The notes under the pieces: generated by a model
Seen by the model: the letters and a program-made list of their open reading frames with translations, nothing else
Databases searched by the model: none
What the model was told of the DNA's origin: nothing
DNA from: Thalassotalea_B piscium_A
GTDB lineage: Bacteria; Pseudomonadota; Gammaproteobacteria; Enterobacterales; Alteromonadaceae
Length of the DNA stretch: 64,000 nt
Direction: 5' to 3'
Assembly: GCA_049347715.1 (NCBI GenBank)
Contig: CP186339.1
Span: 2,852,001 to 2,916,000 of the forward strand
Translations under genes and position numbers: made by a program
Shown here: piece by piece, positions 47,459 to 55,260 of the stretch
How positions within the stretch are numbered: the stretch's first letter is position 1
Layout of the letters: the number at the start of each line of letters is the position of its first letter

Positions 47459-47584
47459 TATTTATATTACTTGTAAAATAAGGTCGACGTCTAACTCCTT
47501 CGCCACCACATCACCTCTGAATACGTGATCAAATTGAATGTGGCACCTAACGACTATTTTCATTGGTCAATTTGATTTAAAAAC

Positions 47585-47626
47585 AAAAAAAAAAACCTCG
47601 CTCCGCTTAGATCAACAAGTGCGAGG
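47585..47626 (-). terminator. Minus-strand terminator of the small membrane gene
   Basis: CCTCGC and GCGAGG close an imperfect stem, followed on the minus strand by 11 T residues. Confidence 0.75.
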
Positions 47627-47656
47627 CTTAGGATTCAAAATGAGGAAACTTTATAG

Positions 47657-47896
47657 TTACCTTTTATTTCTAATCCCCCTATAGCGAACATAATATGACA
47701 TTATCCCTATTGAATTTAAGCTAACAATAATCCACTTACCTTTATCTAAATCACTATGAAAAATAGCAGTTATTATAGCGGCGCCAATTAAAAAATAAGA
47801 GAGACTTAATAATAAACGACTATCGCTATTTAACTTCATAGGTATAACAATAGATAATATGACTAATAAGATATATAGGAAAATACTAGTTATCAT
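47657..47896 (-). CDS. Small membrane protein, 79 aa, unknown
   Basis: Two to three hydrophobic spans and a basic C-terminus (YYVRYRGIRNKR). No family recognised. AAGAG precedes its ATG and a terminator follows, which supports expression. It opens the AT-rich accessory island and shares direction with the 145-aa membrane protein upstream. Confidence 0.6.
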   Translation of the reverse strand: MITSIFLYILLVILSIVIPMKLNSDSRLLLSLSYFLIGAAIITAIFHSDLDKGKWIIVSLNSIGIMSYYVRYRGIRNKR

Positions 47897-47978
47897 GATT
47901 ATGCTCTTGTGTGATTTTTACTTTAATTTTCGATTTCTCAGTTAAGCTATTGGCTTGAATACAAATCCGTGGCCAGTT

Positions 47979-48416
47979 TTACTTGACCACTACAGTGTCA
48001 CCGTCTCCTTCCTTTATTCTAATACCGAACACTTTTATACCTAAGAAAACACCTAATAACATAGCTATAAAAGTTGTAAATACATCAATAATGAAGAGTA
48101 TTATTTCTAATTTACCTATAATAAATAAACTCAAGCCTATTGAAAAAAATAACAATACTACAATAATCTTCAATGCTTCTTTGTATGGTTTACTTTGATA
48201 TGTTCTTCCAAATAAATAGAAAAACACTACAGTTGTTAGAAAAGAGAGTACATATTCTGTTAGGAAGTAACCGCTATCATTAATATTCATATCAATAATT
48301 GATCGATTGCTAAATTCCGCAAGCACACCCCCTATTGCAACATGTATCACAAACAATAATCCAGCATATGATAGAATCACCTTAAATGAAGGTTGATTAT
48401 GTAATTTAATTTTCAA
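47979..48416 (-). CDS. Membrane protein, 145 aa, unknown
   Basis: Four hydrophobic spans, a charged loop (RTYQSKPYKEALK) and a short acidic C-terminal tail (KEGDGDTVVVK). It starts from TTG at 48416 with AGAGG upstream. No family recognised. Very AT-rich; probably foreign. Same strand as the 79-aa membrane protein 82 bp downstream. Confidence 0.6.
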   Translation of the reverse strand: MKIKLHNQPSFKVILSYAGLLFVIHVAIGGVLAEFSNRSIIDMNINDSGYFLTEYVLSFLTTVVFFYLFGRTYQSKPYKEALKIIVVLLFFSIGLSLFIIGKLEIILFIIDVFTTFIAMLLGVFLGIKVFGIRIKEGDGDTVVVK

Positions 48417-48686
48417 TTATTTTATACCTCTGAAATTCTATTAAATATAAATTGTCGAATAAATAAAAAAAATAAAAAAAAATAAAAAAGGACATCCATA
48501 AACTTTAACAAAAAACAGTTCAACACGTAAACGAACTTGTCAAACTAGCCAGAGGTAGCTATAGGATTTTCTATCAATTTATTAAGCTAATCTAGCTTGT
48601 AGAACAAGAAATCTATGAATTTTACACACACAAATACCAGCGAGTAGCTGTTATTTGAGAAGAAACTTATAAACTACGGTGTAATT

Positions 48687-49685
48687 TTAGTGAAATATGT
48701 CTGTTTGCTGTCGATGTCCGCTAATCCATTGTTTACCTGTATGGGAAGCAAAGGCACTAAGCTCTGCTAACGACCCAACGGCTTGATGATATTGTTTACC
48801 AAAATGCTCCGCAAGCTGTAACCAATCGTCACTGTTTATACCTAGTAGAGTTAATATTGAACAGGCGCTTTCATTAAGGCTACCGCGTTTATCCTTTCTG
48901 ATAACTTTTCCTGTTTCTTCAACAAGGGTTAAATAGTCAAGTATTGAGAACGCGATACCTTTCGGTGAGTTTTTGTTTTCATTGCCAATAAATCCCAGTA
49001 AGGGCTTGAGCGTAAACGGCAACTGTACTTTATTATCAACATCACTGGCTTTGTCATGTATTCGCTCAAAAATAGAGGTGTATTGCGCGGTTTGTACTGA
49101 ATCTGCCATCTTTGCGCGTATCGGGTTTAAGTCCACATAAGCCATGCAGGCAATTACGGCTTTTTCATCAAGCAGCGCTTGTGATTTAAACCGCCCTTCC
49201 CAGAATCTGCCTTTACAGTTATCTTCAGCATTGGCTTTACGGGCAATATACTCATTTAGGTTACGCATTAGCCAAGATAAATCACTTAGACGGCTTCGCC
49301 ATTGCTTGATAATCTCTTGAGCTTTATCAATTTCAGCTTGGCAACTGCTCGCGCCTTTTTGTAAACGTTCAACCAGTGGGTGGTTATGGTAAAGCTGTTG
49401 CCAACGCTGACAAACCTCTTCGTCACTCCAAGCCAGCGCTTCACTTTCATCAACATACACAACCAAATGATAATGATTCGACATAACAGCATAGGCTGCA
49501 ACGTCGATGGCAAAAATAGTGGTTAAAAATCGAATACGGTCAACCATCCATTGCCTACGGTGCTCGAAGCTTTTTTTTGTGTGATTATCTTCACCGCAGA
49601 GATAGGCGCGACGAACGCATCGAGAAGTTAAGTGGTAATAACGGGTATCTTGAAGGGAGACTTGTTTGCTTCGTGCTTGAGTCAT
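48687..49685 (-). CDS. REP-associated tyrosine (Y1) transposase
   Basis: A 332-aa Y1/IS200-like transposase of the RAYT group. The HUH motif is in MSNHYHLVVYVD (about residue 72). The Tyr in CMAYVDLNPIRAKM could be the nucleophile, preceded by GRFWEGRFKSQ. It has a long C-terminal extension that many RAYTs of this size have. ATG 49685 is preferred over GTG 49694 because AGAGG lies 7 bp before it. The site is within the stem of a hairpin (49692-49732), as in IS200 tnpA leaders. Confidence 0.88.
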   Translation of the reverse strand: MTQARSKQVSLQDTRYYHLTSRCVRRAYLCGEDNHTKKSFEHRRQWMVDRIRFLTTIFAIDVAAYAVMSNHYHLVVYVDESEALAWSDEEVCQRWQQLYHNHPLVERLQKGASSCQAEIDKAQEIIKQWRSRLSDLSWLMRNLNEYIARKANAEDNCKGRFWEGRFKSQALLDEKAVIACMAYVDLNPIRAKMADSVQTAQYTSIFERIHDKASDVDNKVQLPFTLKPLLGFIGNENKNSPKGIAFSILDYLTLVEETGKVIRKDKRGSLNESACSILTLLGINSDDWLQLAEHFGKQYHQAVGSLAELSAFASHTGKQWISGHRQQTDIFH

Positions 49686-49691
49686 GATAAT

Positions 49692-49732
49692 CACCTCTTT
49701 ACTGATGGTTATTTAACCATAGTAAAAAGGTG
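49692..49732 (-). promoter_or_regulatory. Leader hairpin sequestering the transposase ribosome binding site
   Basis: In the mRNA direction CACCTTTTTACT-ATGGTTA pairs with TAACCAT-C-AGTAAAGAGGTG, 19 pairs with one G:U and one bulged C and a 2-nt loop. The AGAGGTG arm is the transposase Shine-Dalgarno. IS200 uses such hairpins to suppress translation; here the same logic is inferred. Confidence 0.75.
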
Positions 49733-49748
49733 TGATTTAATCAAAAAT

Positions 49749-49820
49749 TTATGGATGTCCTAAATATTCCTTTAAAAGTTCATCTAACGAATATTTATCA
49801 TAATCAACAATAATTGACAT
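49749..49820 (-). pseudogene. 5' remnant of a small gene cut by the RAYT element
   Basis: ATG at 49820 after AAGGAAAAATATAGC encodes MSIIVDYDKYSLDELLKEYL and then runs into the element end, reading GHP-stop. No continuation is seen on the far side at 48490. As it follows the Rhs-tip and Sel1 genes on the same strand, it may be what is left of an immunity or partner gene, but that is only positional. Confidence 0.6.
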
Positions 49821-49868
49821 GCTATATTTTTCCTTTTTCCAAGTACCACTAGAGCTTAACGTTTAAGA

Positions 49869-50655
49869 TTATTTGTTATTTTTTTCGTCTAACTCTTCCA
49901 GATAGTGTTTTTTCTTTTCGTTTAACTCGTCTATAAATGGTTGTGAATCATAGCCATTATTCTTAGCTTTTTCGAACCATGAATGTGCAAGATCAAATTC
50001 CTTTTGTCCTCTCTTTTCTCCCCACCTATGAGAGTACATTCTACCAAGCATATTCATTGCTTTTAAATCTCCACTATTCGCAGCCAGCTCCAGAAGTTGT
50101 TTTGATTTTTCAGAAAAAGTGTCATCTATGAAAAGGAATTCACCGTACAATCTAGTAGCTAACATAGATTTATTTTCAATGGCTCTTTCGAACCAATAAA
50201 TTGCTTGCTCCTTGTTTTTTGTTTTTTCATCTTCTTCTCCCTCCTTCGCATCAACAACTCTTACAGAATAATTGTTAGCTACGAGTAGCTGAGCTTTTTT
50301 TTATGGCCTTTTTTTGCAGCCTCAAGGAGCCATCCTAGCGCAACATCACTATTTTCATCCAATAAATGACCAGTCTGATACATAGAGCCAATTGTGAATT
50401 GAGCTTCCACATGACCAGCTTCACCAGCTTGAATTAGAAAACCAAACGCTTCACTAAGTTTTTCATCTAACAGTGGTCGATTTTTCGCAACAAAATGAAA
50501 AATTTCATATTGGCTATCAATATCACCGCTTTCCGCTACTTTTTTCCATTCTTGATATTTAGTAGCCAAGTTAATGGGTTGGCTGACTATTTTTTCATCT
50601 GCAAATACAATCAAACTACAAAGACAAATAAGTATATATAATATTTTTTTTTCAT
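49869..50655 (-). pseudogene. Exported Sel1-repeat protein, two poly-A frameshifts
   Basis: The readable pieces have Sel1-type repeats (EAGHVEAQFTIGSMYQTG; AANSGDLKAMNMLGRMY; FDLAHSWFEKAKNNGY). From ATG 50655 nine A bases put the frame out; one more A would give MKKKILYILICLCSLIVFAD, a signal peptide joined to the 50614 piece. A second slip in eight A/T bases at 50295-50302 separates the final part (HKK-AQLLVANNYSVRV...). Restored, it is about 260 aa, starting 4 bp after the Rhs-tip stop. Sel1 proteins often accompany polymorphic toxins. Confidence 0.78.
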
Positions 50656-50659
50656 AAAT

Positions 50660-51456
50660 TTACTGACCACTTGGAACTGTTGATTTCATTGTATCTACGA
50701 ATTTGCTAAACAAGGTCTTAGCATTATGAGTCATATTGGCACCATTTACTTTTCCTTGTACCTCGATTGCACCTTTTCCCAGTTTTACTTGTACTGCTCC
50801 TGTAATTTCACCTTGTGTGTTAACTGAAACAGAAGGAGTTACATTTGCGTCATCAGGACCAATCTGTTTTGCTAATTTAGCTTCATAGGTTGTTTTACCA
50901 GTTTGATTATCCTTACTTGCCCCAAACTCAATTGGACCAGCAATTTTTACAGCGCCATTCTCGGATGTAGAACCCTTTATTAAGCTACCCGAAGTAGTCG
51001 TTCCATTCAAGTTGTCCTTAGTAATAACAACATCAACAGAAGCTATCTCTTTTTTAAATTCTGGTTTTATAACTTCTTTTTCGTAACTACTTTCCCCTGC
51101 CATACCAGTCGGATCAGTATATTTATATACGGGTTGTTATTCGCATAAGCATACCTATTAAAAGTATGAATATTTGTCATTCCAATAGGATCATTAGAAT
51201 AAAACCGCCCAATCACTGGATCATAGTATCGTGCCTGCATATAACTTAACCCTAAGTCTGTATCAAACTTATGGCCAGTATAGCCAACATCATCTTTAGG
51301 CGTTTCGATACTGTTCCCAAAAGGTTTATAGTTCATAATACTGCTACCTTGAGATACAACACCAGTAACTTCTTTAGCCACTAGCTCACTTCCCAGCATT
51401 ATATCATTAGTAGTCGCAGACTCCGTTTGACGAAATAAGCGCTTACATTGATTCAA
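50660..51456 (-). pseudogene. Orphan Rhs C-terminal tip, N-truncated and frameshifted
   Basis: The first part matches the end of an Rhs core: YTGHKFDTDLGLSYMQARYYDP, IGRFYSNDPIG, NRYAYANNNPY. An in-frame TAA lies immediately before the TTG start, so the long Rhs repeat region is gone. After NNNPY the frame breaks; removing TA from TATATA (51124-51129) gives KYTDPTGMAGESSY, linking to a 147-aa tip from 51103. The tip (about 140 aa, Lys/Thr/Gly-rich, no known toxin motif seen) is a candidate variable effector domain. Confidence 0.8.
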
Positions 51457-51569
51457 TTATCCTGCGAATTAATTAATTTAATCTCTTCATTGCGATTATC
51501 AGTTATAATACCTGTAATTAGATTCATCACCGACATTTTATCTCGGCACAATACTGTATTAGGATTTTT

Positions 51570-51875
51570 ATGAAAAAAACATTTTCGCTGGTTCACGAAA
51601 AAATTAAACGACCTCGTTTATTAGATTCAATCAAACATGAAGTTAAAAAATATATTAAACGTGAGCGTAATAAGGCATTACCTGATGGTGCTGATTTTTT
51701 AGATTTTGATTGTCGATATGGACATACAGAAGCTGAAGCGAAAGAGATACATTTATCAGCAATTAACAAATGTATTGATGAAGCAGACAAACTTGAGCTC
51801 ACTTCATTTTATTTAGAAATTATTGCTAAACCGGGTTATCGTAAACCGGCTATCGAGCAAGACGAACTAGTATAA
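51570..51875 (+). CDS. DUF6172 family protein
   Basis: A 101-aa protein with KKTFSLVHEKIKRPRLLDSIK, KKYIKRERNKALPDG and EIIAKPGYRKPA, which I recognise as the pattern of DUF6172 proteins. Basic, soluble, function unknown. Single gene that faces DUF3083 and marks the return to conserved chromosome after the accessory island. Confidence 0.78.
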   Translation: MKKTFSLVHEKIKRPRLLDSIKHEVKKYIKRERNKALPDGADFLDFDCRYGHTEAEAKEIHLSAINKCIDEADKLELTSFYLEIIAKPGYRKPAIEQDELV

Positions 51876-51905
51876 CTTTCCCTCCAATCTTACTAGGAAG
51901 GAAAA

Positions 51906-51939
51906 TTAAAGGGGAATTAACTTAGGTTATCCCCTTTAA
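51906..51939. terminator. Terminator between DUF6172 and DUF3083 genes
   Basis: TTAAAGGGGA and TCCCCTTTAA form a perfect stem with a 14-nt loop between two convergent genes. The T run is short, so the efficiency is uncertain. Confidence 0.65.
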
Positions 51940-51958
51940 CTCTGTCACTGAACTGTTT

Positions 51959-53074
51959 TTATAGATCGTAACCTAGATGTTGATGAACTCGCACAATTAA
52001 TTCTTCTCGTTCATTTACATAACCTAGTTTAGCAGCAACACTTCGTAATGCTTGCTCGGCTTGATTTAAAAACTTTCCATAACCATAACTGGTTTTATCT
52101 TCTCTTGTTGCAATAAAGATAATAATTTGAATAGCATCAACTAAGGTTTCACCATCACTAATAAGTGAAATTTTGTTACATGGTTTAAAAGGATTGAAAC
52201 CTAATTTTAAAATTTCACCGTCTTCTTTAATTCTCAATTGCTCTCTTGAACGTACAATCGGGAATTTATTTTCAGCAATCACTGCGCCATCAGTTAAATG
52301 ATGTTGCTTAGCTGCTGCCGTTACCGCAAGATTAATTTCATCATAAAGTGGTTGATACGGCTTAGTACTGCTTTTATCAAAATCTACGAGATTTTTAATG
52401 CGTCTATTTACTGGAATATCTGCAACAACATAGGTTAAAACATCTCGTTTGGCTGGCAAAGTGACTGACTCAACCGCATAGCGGTTTTTTATCGTTCTAA
52501 ATTTATGAGGTGTTGTACCTGTAACCCCTTTATCTTTAGCAAAAAGATCATAAGTGAGATGTTGGTGATCACAAAAACGAACGCTGTTTTCTTCCGCGCC
52601 TATCGCTTGTAAAAACTCTTTCAAAGCAATCAAAACTTTTTGATGAAATTTAGCTGAATCAACACGTACATCATCACCGTTAGCTAAATATAATAATGTG
52701 ATCTTTTCAATTCGTTTAGTACCATCAACATGACTATTTTGACTATAGTGATTACGAGGATTGTATAGAAATAATATTTGTTGAGAAGTTTCTACTGTTA
52801 ATCTTTCAGGGCTGTATCTAACCCGAGAAAATTTATCATTAGCTAGAAACTGCCCACTTTCAATATCATACTTATTGTTGATATCGAAAAAACGCTCAGC
52901 TAGTGATTCATAAAATGCTTTGTAGGGTTCTGTCCCCTCTTTAGAAATCAGATCCGCATGCTGTTCAATTAAGGCATCAGTAAGGGGAAATTTAACCATA
53001 ATATACTGATTGCTACGAGCTGATTTAGGTATGAACACTTTATTTTGAGTGCTACGAGAACGAGAAATTGGCAT
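51959..53074 (-). CDS. DUF3083 family protein
   Basis: A 371-aa soluble protein that resembles the Shewanella/Colwellia DUF3083 family (N-terminal SNQYIMVKFPLTDALI, internal near-repeat FLYNPRNHYSQNSHVDG and GFNPFKPCNKISL). The two halves look alike (both carry an L-x-F-x-NPx pattern followed by a gap and a conserved HQHL near the end), suggesting internal duplication. No catalytic motif recognised. Single gene. Confidence 0.72.
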   Translation of the reverse strand: MPISRSRSTQNKVFIPKSARSNQYIMVKFPLTDALIEQHADLISKEGTEPYKAFYESLAERFFDINNKYDIESGQFLANDKFSRVRYSPERLTVETSQQILFLYNPRNHYSQNSHVDGTKRIEKITLLYLANGDDVRVDSAKFHQKVLIALKEFLQAIGAEENSVRFCDHQHLTYDLFAKDKGVTGTTPHKFRTIKNRYAVESVTLPAKRDVLTYVVADIPVNRRIKNLVDFDKSSTKPYQPLYDEINLAVTAAAKQHHLTDGAVIAENKFPIVRSREQLRIKEDGEILKLGFNPFKPCNKISLISDGETLVDAIQIIIFIATREDKTSYGYGKFLNQAEQALRSVAAKLGYVNEREELIVRVHQHLGYDL

Positions 53075-53161
53075 AGTCTAATTCCATCTATCATTATAAT
53101 TGATAATGAGTATACCTAAGATTTATGAAATAAAAAGTGATATAAATCAAGAAATAAATTT

Positions 53162-53190
53162 AAAAAAAGGAAAACGATGTTTTCCTTTTT
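53162..53190 (-). terminator. Terminator after kdsB
   Basis: AAAAAGGAAAAC and GTTTTCCTTTTT pair perfectly around GAT, with a T run on the minus strand. Confidence 0.88.
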
Positions 53191-53212
53191 AAAGCCAATA
53201 TTACCTAATGCT

Positions 53213-53989
53213 TTACTTGGTAAAGCCTAGTGATTGTGCAAAACATCTGGCTTTTTCAAGATCTTCTTGAGTATCTACCCCCTCAACAGGTAAGCGGGTT
53301 TGTGCAACAGCAACATGGATTTTTTCCCCTTGCCATAACACTCTTAACTGCTCTAGTGATTCAATTTGCTCTAACTGACTCGTTGGCCAGGTAATGTAAT
53401 CATTAATAAAACCCGCACGATAAGCGTAAATACCAATATGACGTTGATAAAAATCACCAATATTCAACACCTGATCTTTATTTAAAAAACGATCGCGATC
53501 ATAAGGTATAGTTGCGCGGCTAAAATAGAGTGCATAACCATCTTTATCACATAACACCTTAACCGCATTCGGATTAAAGGCTTCCTCTACGCTATCAATA
53601 GTCATAGCTAATGTCGACATTCTCGCTTTTGACTGGCTGGCTAAATTGTTTGCCACCTGAGTGATATTTTCCGGAGGGATAAAGGGTTCATCTCCTTGAA
53701 CATTAACAATAATTTGCTCTGGAGAAAATTGATATTGTTCTACTACTTCAGCTAAACGTTCAGTGCCTGATTGATGATCGGCTCGAGTGCGACAAACTTC
53801 ACCGCCAAAGCCTTCTACAGCGGCTGCAACATTGTCATTATCGGTTGCAACAATAACTTTACTCGCGCCACTAAGTTTTGCTTTTTCAACAACCCATTCA
53901 ATCATAGGTTTACCTGCAATATCAGCTAGCACTTTTCCAGGTAAGCGCGAAGACTCATAACGCGCTGGTATAATCACAACAAATGACAT
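53213..53989 (-). CDS. kdsB: CMP-KDO cytidylyltransferase
   Basis: Activates KDO with CTP for lipopolysaccharide core synthesis. 258 aa. Motifs: nucleotide-binding IIPARYESSRLPGK at the start, VNVQGDEPFIPP near residue 98 and RHIGIYAYRAGF. It is 9 bp after ycaR, with lpxK and msbA upstream, the usual envelope cluster. Confidence 0.97.
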   Translation of the reverse strand: MSFVVIIPARYESSRLPGKVLADIAGKPMIEWVVEKAKLSGASKVIVATDNDNVAAAVEGFGGEVCRTRADHQSGTERLAEVVEQYQFSPEQIIVNVQGDEPFIPPENITQVANNLASQSKARMSTLAMTIDSVEEAFNPNAVKVLCDKDGYALYFSRATIPYDRDRFLNKDQVLNIGDFYQRHIGIYAYRAGFINDYITWPTSQLEQIESLEQLRVLWQGEKIHVAVAQTRLPVEGVDTQEDLEKARCFAQSLGFTK

Positions 53990-53998
53990 AACGATACT

Positions 53999-54184
53999 CT
54001 ATTTTTTATCAGCTTCAGTTAAACGACGTGCTTCACTTTCTAACAAGACAGGAATATCGTCAACAATGTCATAAACTAATCGATCAAAGTGACAAATAAG
54101 TTCCTTCTTCTCTTTGTTATAGTCAAGCTTTCCCTTACATACTGGACAGGCTAAAATTTCAAGTAATTTAATATCAAAGGCCAT
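53999..54184 (-). CDS. ycaR: Trm112 family protein YcaR
   Basis: A 61-aa zinc-ribbon-like protein. LLEILACPVCKGKL holds a Cys pair, while the second pair is reduced to a single Cys (ICHFDRLVYDI), and IPVLLESEARRL follows. The lost Cys residues are common in YcaR, so zinc may be absent. Between lpxK and kdsB, 17 and 9 bp spacing. Confidence 0.92.
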   Translation of the reverse strand: MAFDIKLLEILACPVCKGKLDYNKEKKELICHFDRLVYDIVDDIPVLLESEARRLTEADKK

Positions 54185-54201
54185 TATAATTCTCTTATCT
54201 T

Positions 54202-55230
54202 TTATTTATGTAATAAACATTGTATTTCATTGATTAAGCTATCAATTTCTTTGCCTGTAAAATTGGCATCAACAGGCAGGTACCACCAGTGTTTTTGAGC
54301 AAATGAATAACATTTAACTGCATCTTTTTCCGTCATTAATAGCGGTATACTCTTATCAAACGTATCAAAACTTGATTGATTATAACTGTGATGGTCAACA
54401 AAGCCTTTACAGTTATCAACGGTTAAACCTAATGTTGATAACGTTGTAAAAAAGCGCTGAGGATCACCAATACCAGCAATCGCATTAATTTTATCATATT
54501 GCTTGTTAAAATCCTCTATGGATAAACGCTGACCTGAAACTAAGTTAACAATTTGACTCCCTTTTAACTGCATACGGGCATACGGAAAGGGAACTTGTTC
54601 AGAGGCGTGTATGTCACCATTAACAATAAGATGATGAGTGCTTTTAAGCCGAGAGGTGCCCTCTCGCAAAGGACCTGCTGGTAATAAAAAACCATTACCA
54701 AATAATCGTTTGCCATCAATAACAATAACTTCAATATCACGAGCTAGACGGTAATGTTGTAAGCCATCATCAGCAATAATCAATTGGCAACCTTGTTCTG
54801 ATAACACTTGCGCACTGGCAACCCTATCAGACCCAACCACTACAGGCACCTTGCAGCGCTGATAAATGAGAAAGGGTTCATCTCCAGACTCTTTAGCTGT
54901 TGAGGTGTTATCAAGCAAGTAAGGATAATGTGGTGCACGACCACCATAACCTCGACTAATCACACCAACTTCTATTCCTAATTGTTGGCATTGTTCAATT
55001 AAATATATAACAACAGGCGTTTTACCATTACCACCAATACCGATATTGCCAACGACGACAACAGGTAGTGCCGCTTTATATGAAGGAGTCATTCCTATAC
55101 GATAACTGAGTATTCTTAAACGACGACTTAGGATATAAAACACACAAGTTAACGGCAGTAATAAAGGAACTAAAAGCCATTTAGCAGGATGACGATTAAA
55201 CCAAACCTTTTCAATCAATCGCATTGGCAT
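54202..55230 (-). CDS. lpxK: Tetraacyldisaccharide 4'-kinase
   Basis: Membrane-associated kinase that phosphorylates the lipid A precursor. 342 aa. The ATP loop is VVVGNIGIGGNGKTPV (about residue 57), preceded by one hydrophobic N-terminal span; other marks are ISRGYGGRAPHYP, GDEPFLIYQRC and IIADDGLQHYRL. Follows msbA by 30 bp, the conserved order. Confidence 0.96.
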   Translation of the reverse strand: MPMRLIEKVWFNRHPAKWLLVPLLLPLTCVFYILSRRLRILSYRIGMTPSYKAALPVVVVGNIGIGGNGKTPVVIYLIEQCQQLGIEVGVISRGYGGRAPHYPYLLDNTSTAKESGDEPFLIYQRCKVPVVVGSDRVASAQVLSEQGCQLIIADDGLQHYRLARDIEVIVIDGKRLFGNGFLLPAGPLREGTSRLKSTHHLIVNGDIHASEQVPFPYARMQLKGSQIVNLVSGQRLSIEDFNKQYDKINAIAGIGDPQRFFTTLSTLGLTVDNCKGFVDHHSYNQSSFDTFDKSIPLLMTEKDAVKCYSFAQKHWWYLPVDANFTGKEIDSLINEIQCLLHK

Positions 55231-55260
55231 TCCTACATTTTAGATGATTAGACAACTTAA

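Larger units (their letters stand above)
47346..47656. other. Intergenic with two terminators
   Basis: No gene supported. Contains a plus-strand terminator (47426-47458) for the peptidase and a minus-strand terminator (47585-47626) for a small membrane protein. Confidence 0.6.
48490..49760 (-). mobile_element. RAYT-type element with 13-bp inverted ends
   Basis: GGACATCCATAAA (48490-48502) and TTTATGGATGTCC (49748-49760) are perfect inverted copies that bound a 1271-bp segment holding one Y1 transposase gene. Known REP elements of RAYT transposases start with GTAG or GGAC; these ends start GGAC. A large hairpin lies before the transposase gene. The right end sits inside the remains of a small gene (MSIIVDYDKYSLDELLKEYL). 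Confidence 0.8.

Noticed and set aside
51457..51536. Minus-strand ORF starting MSVMNLITG before the Rhs remnant
   Set aside because: Only 27 codons, weak start signals and no match to Rhs sequence.
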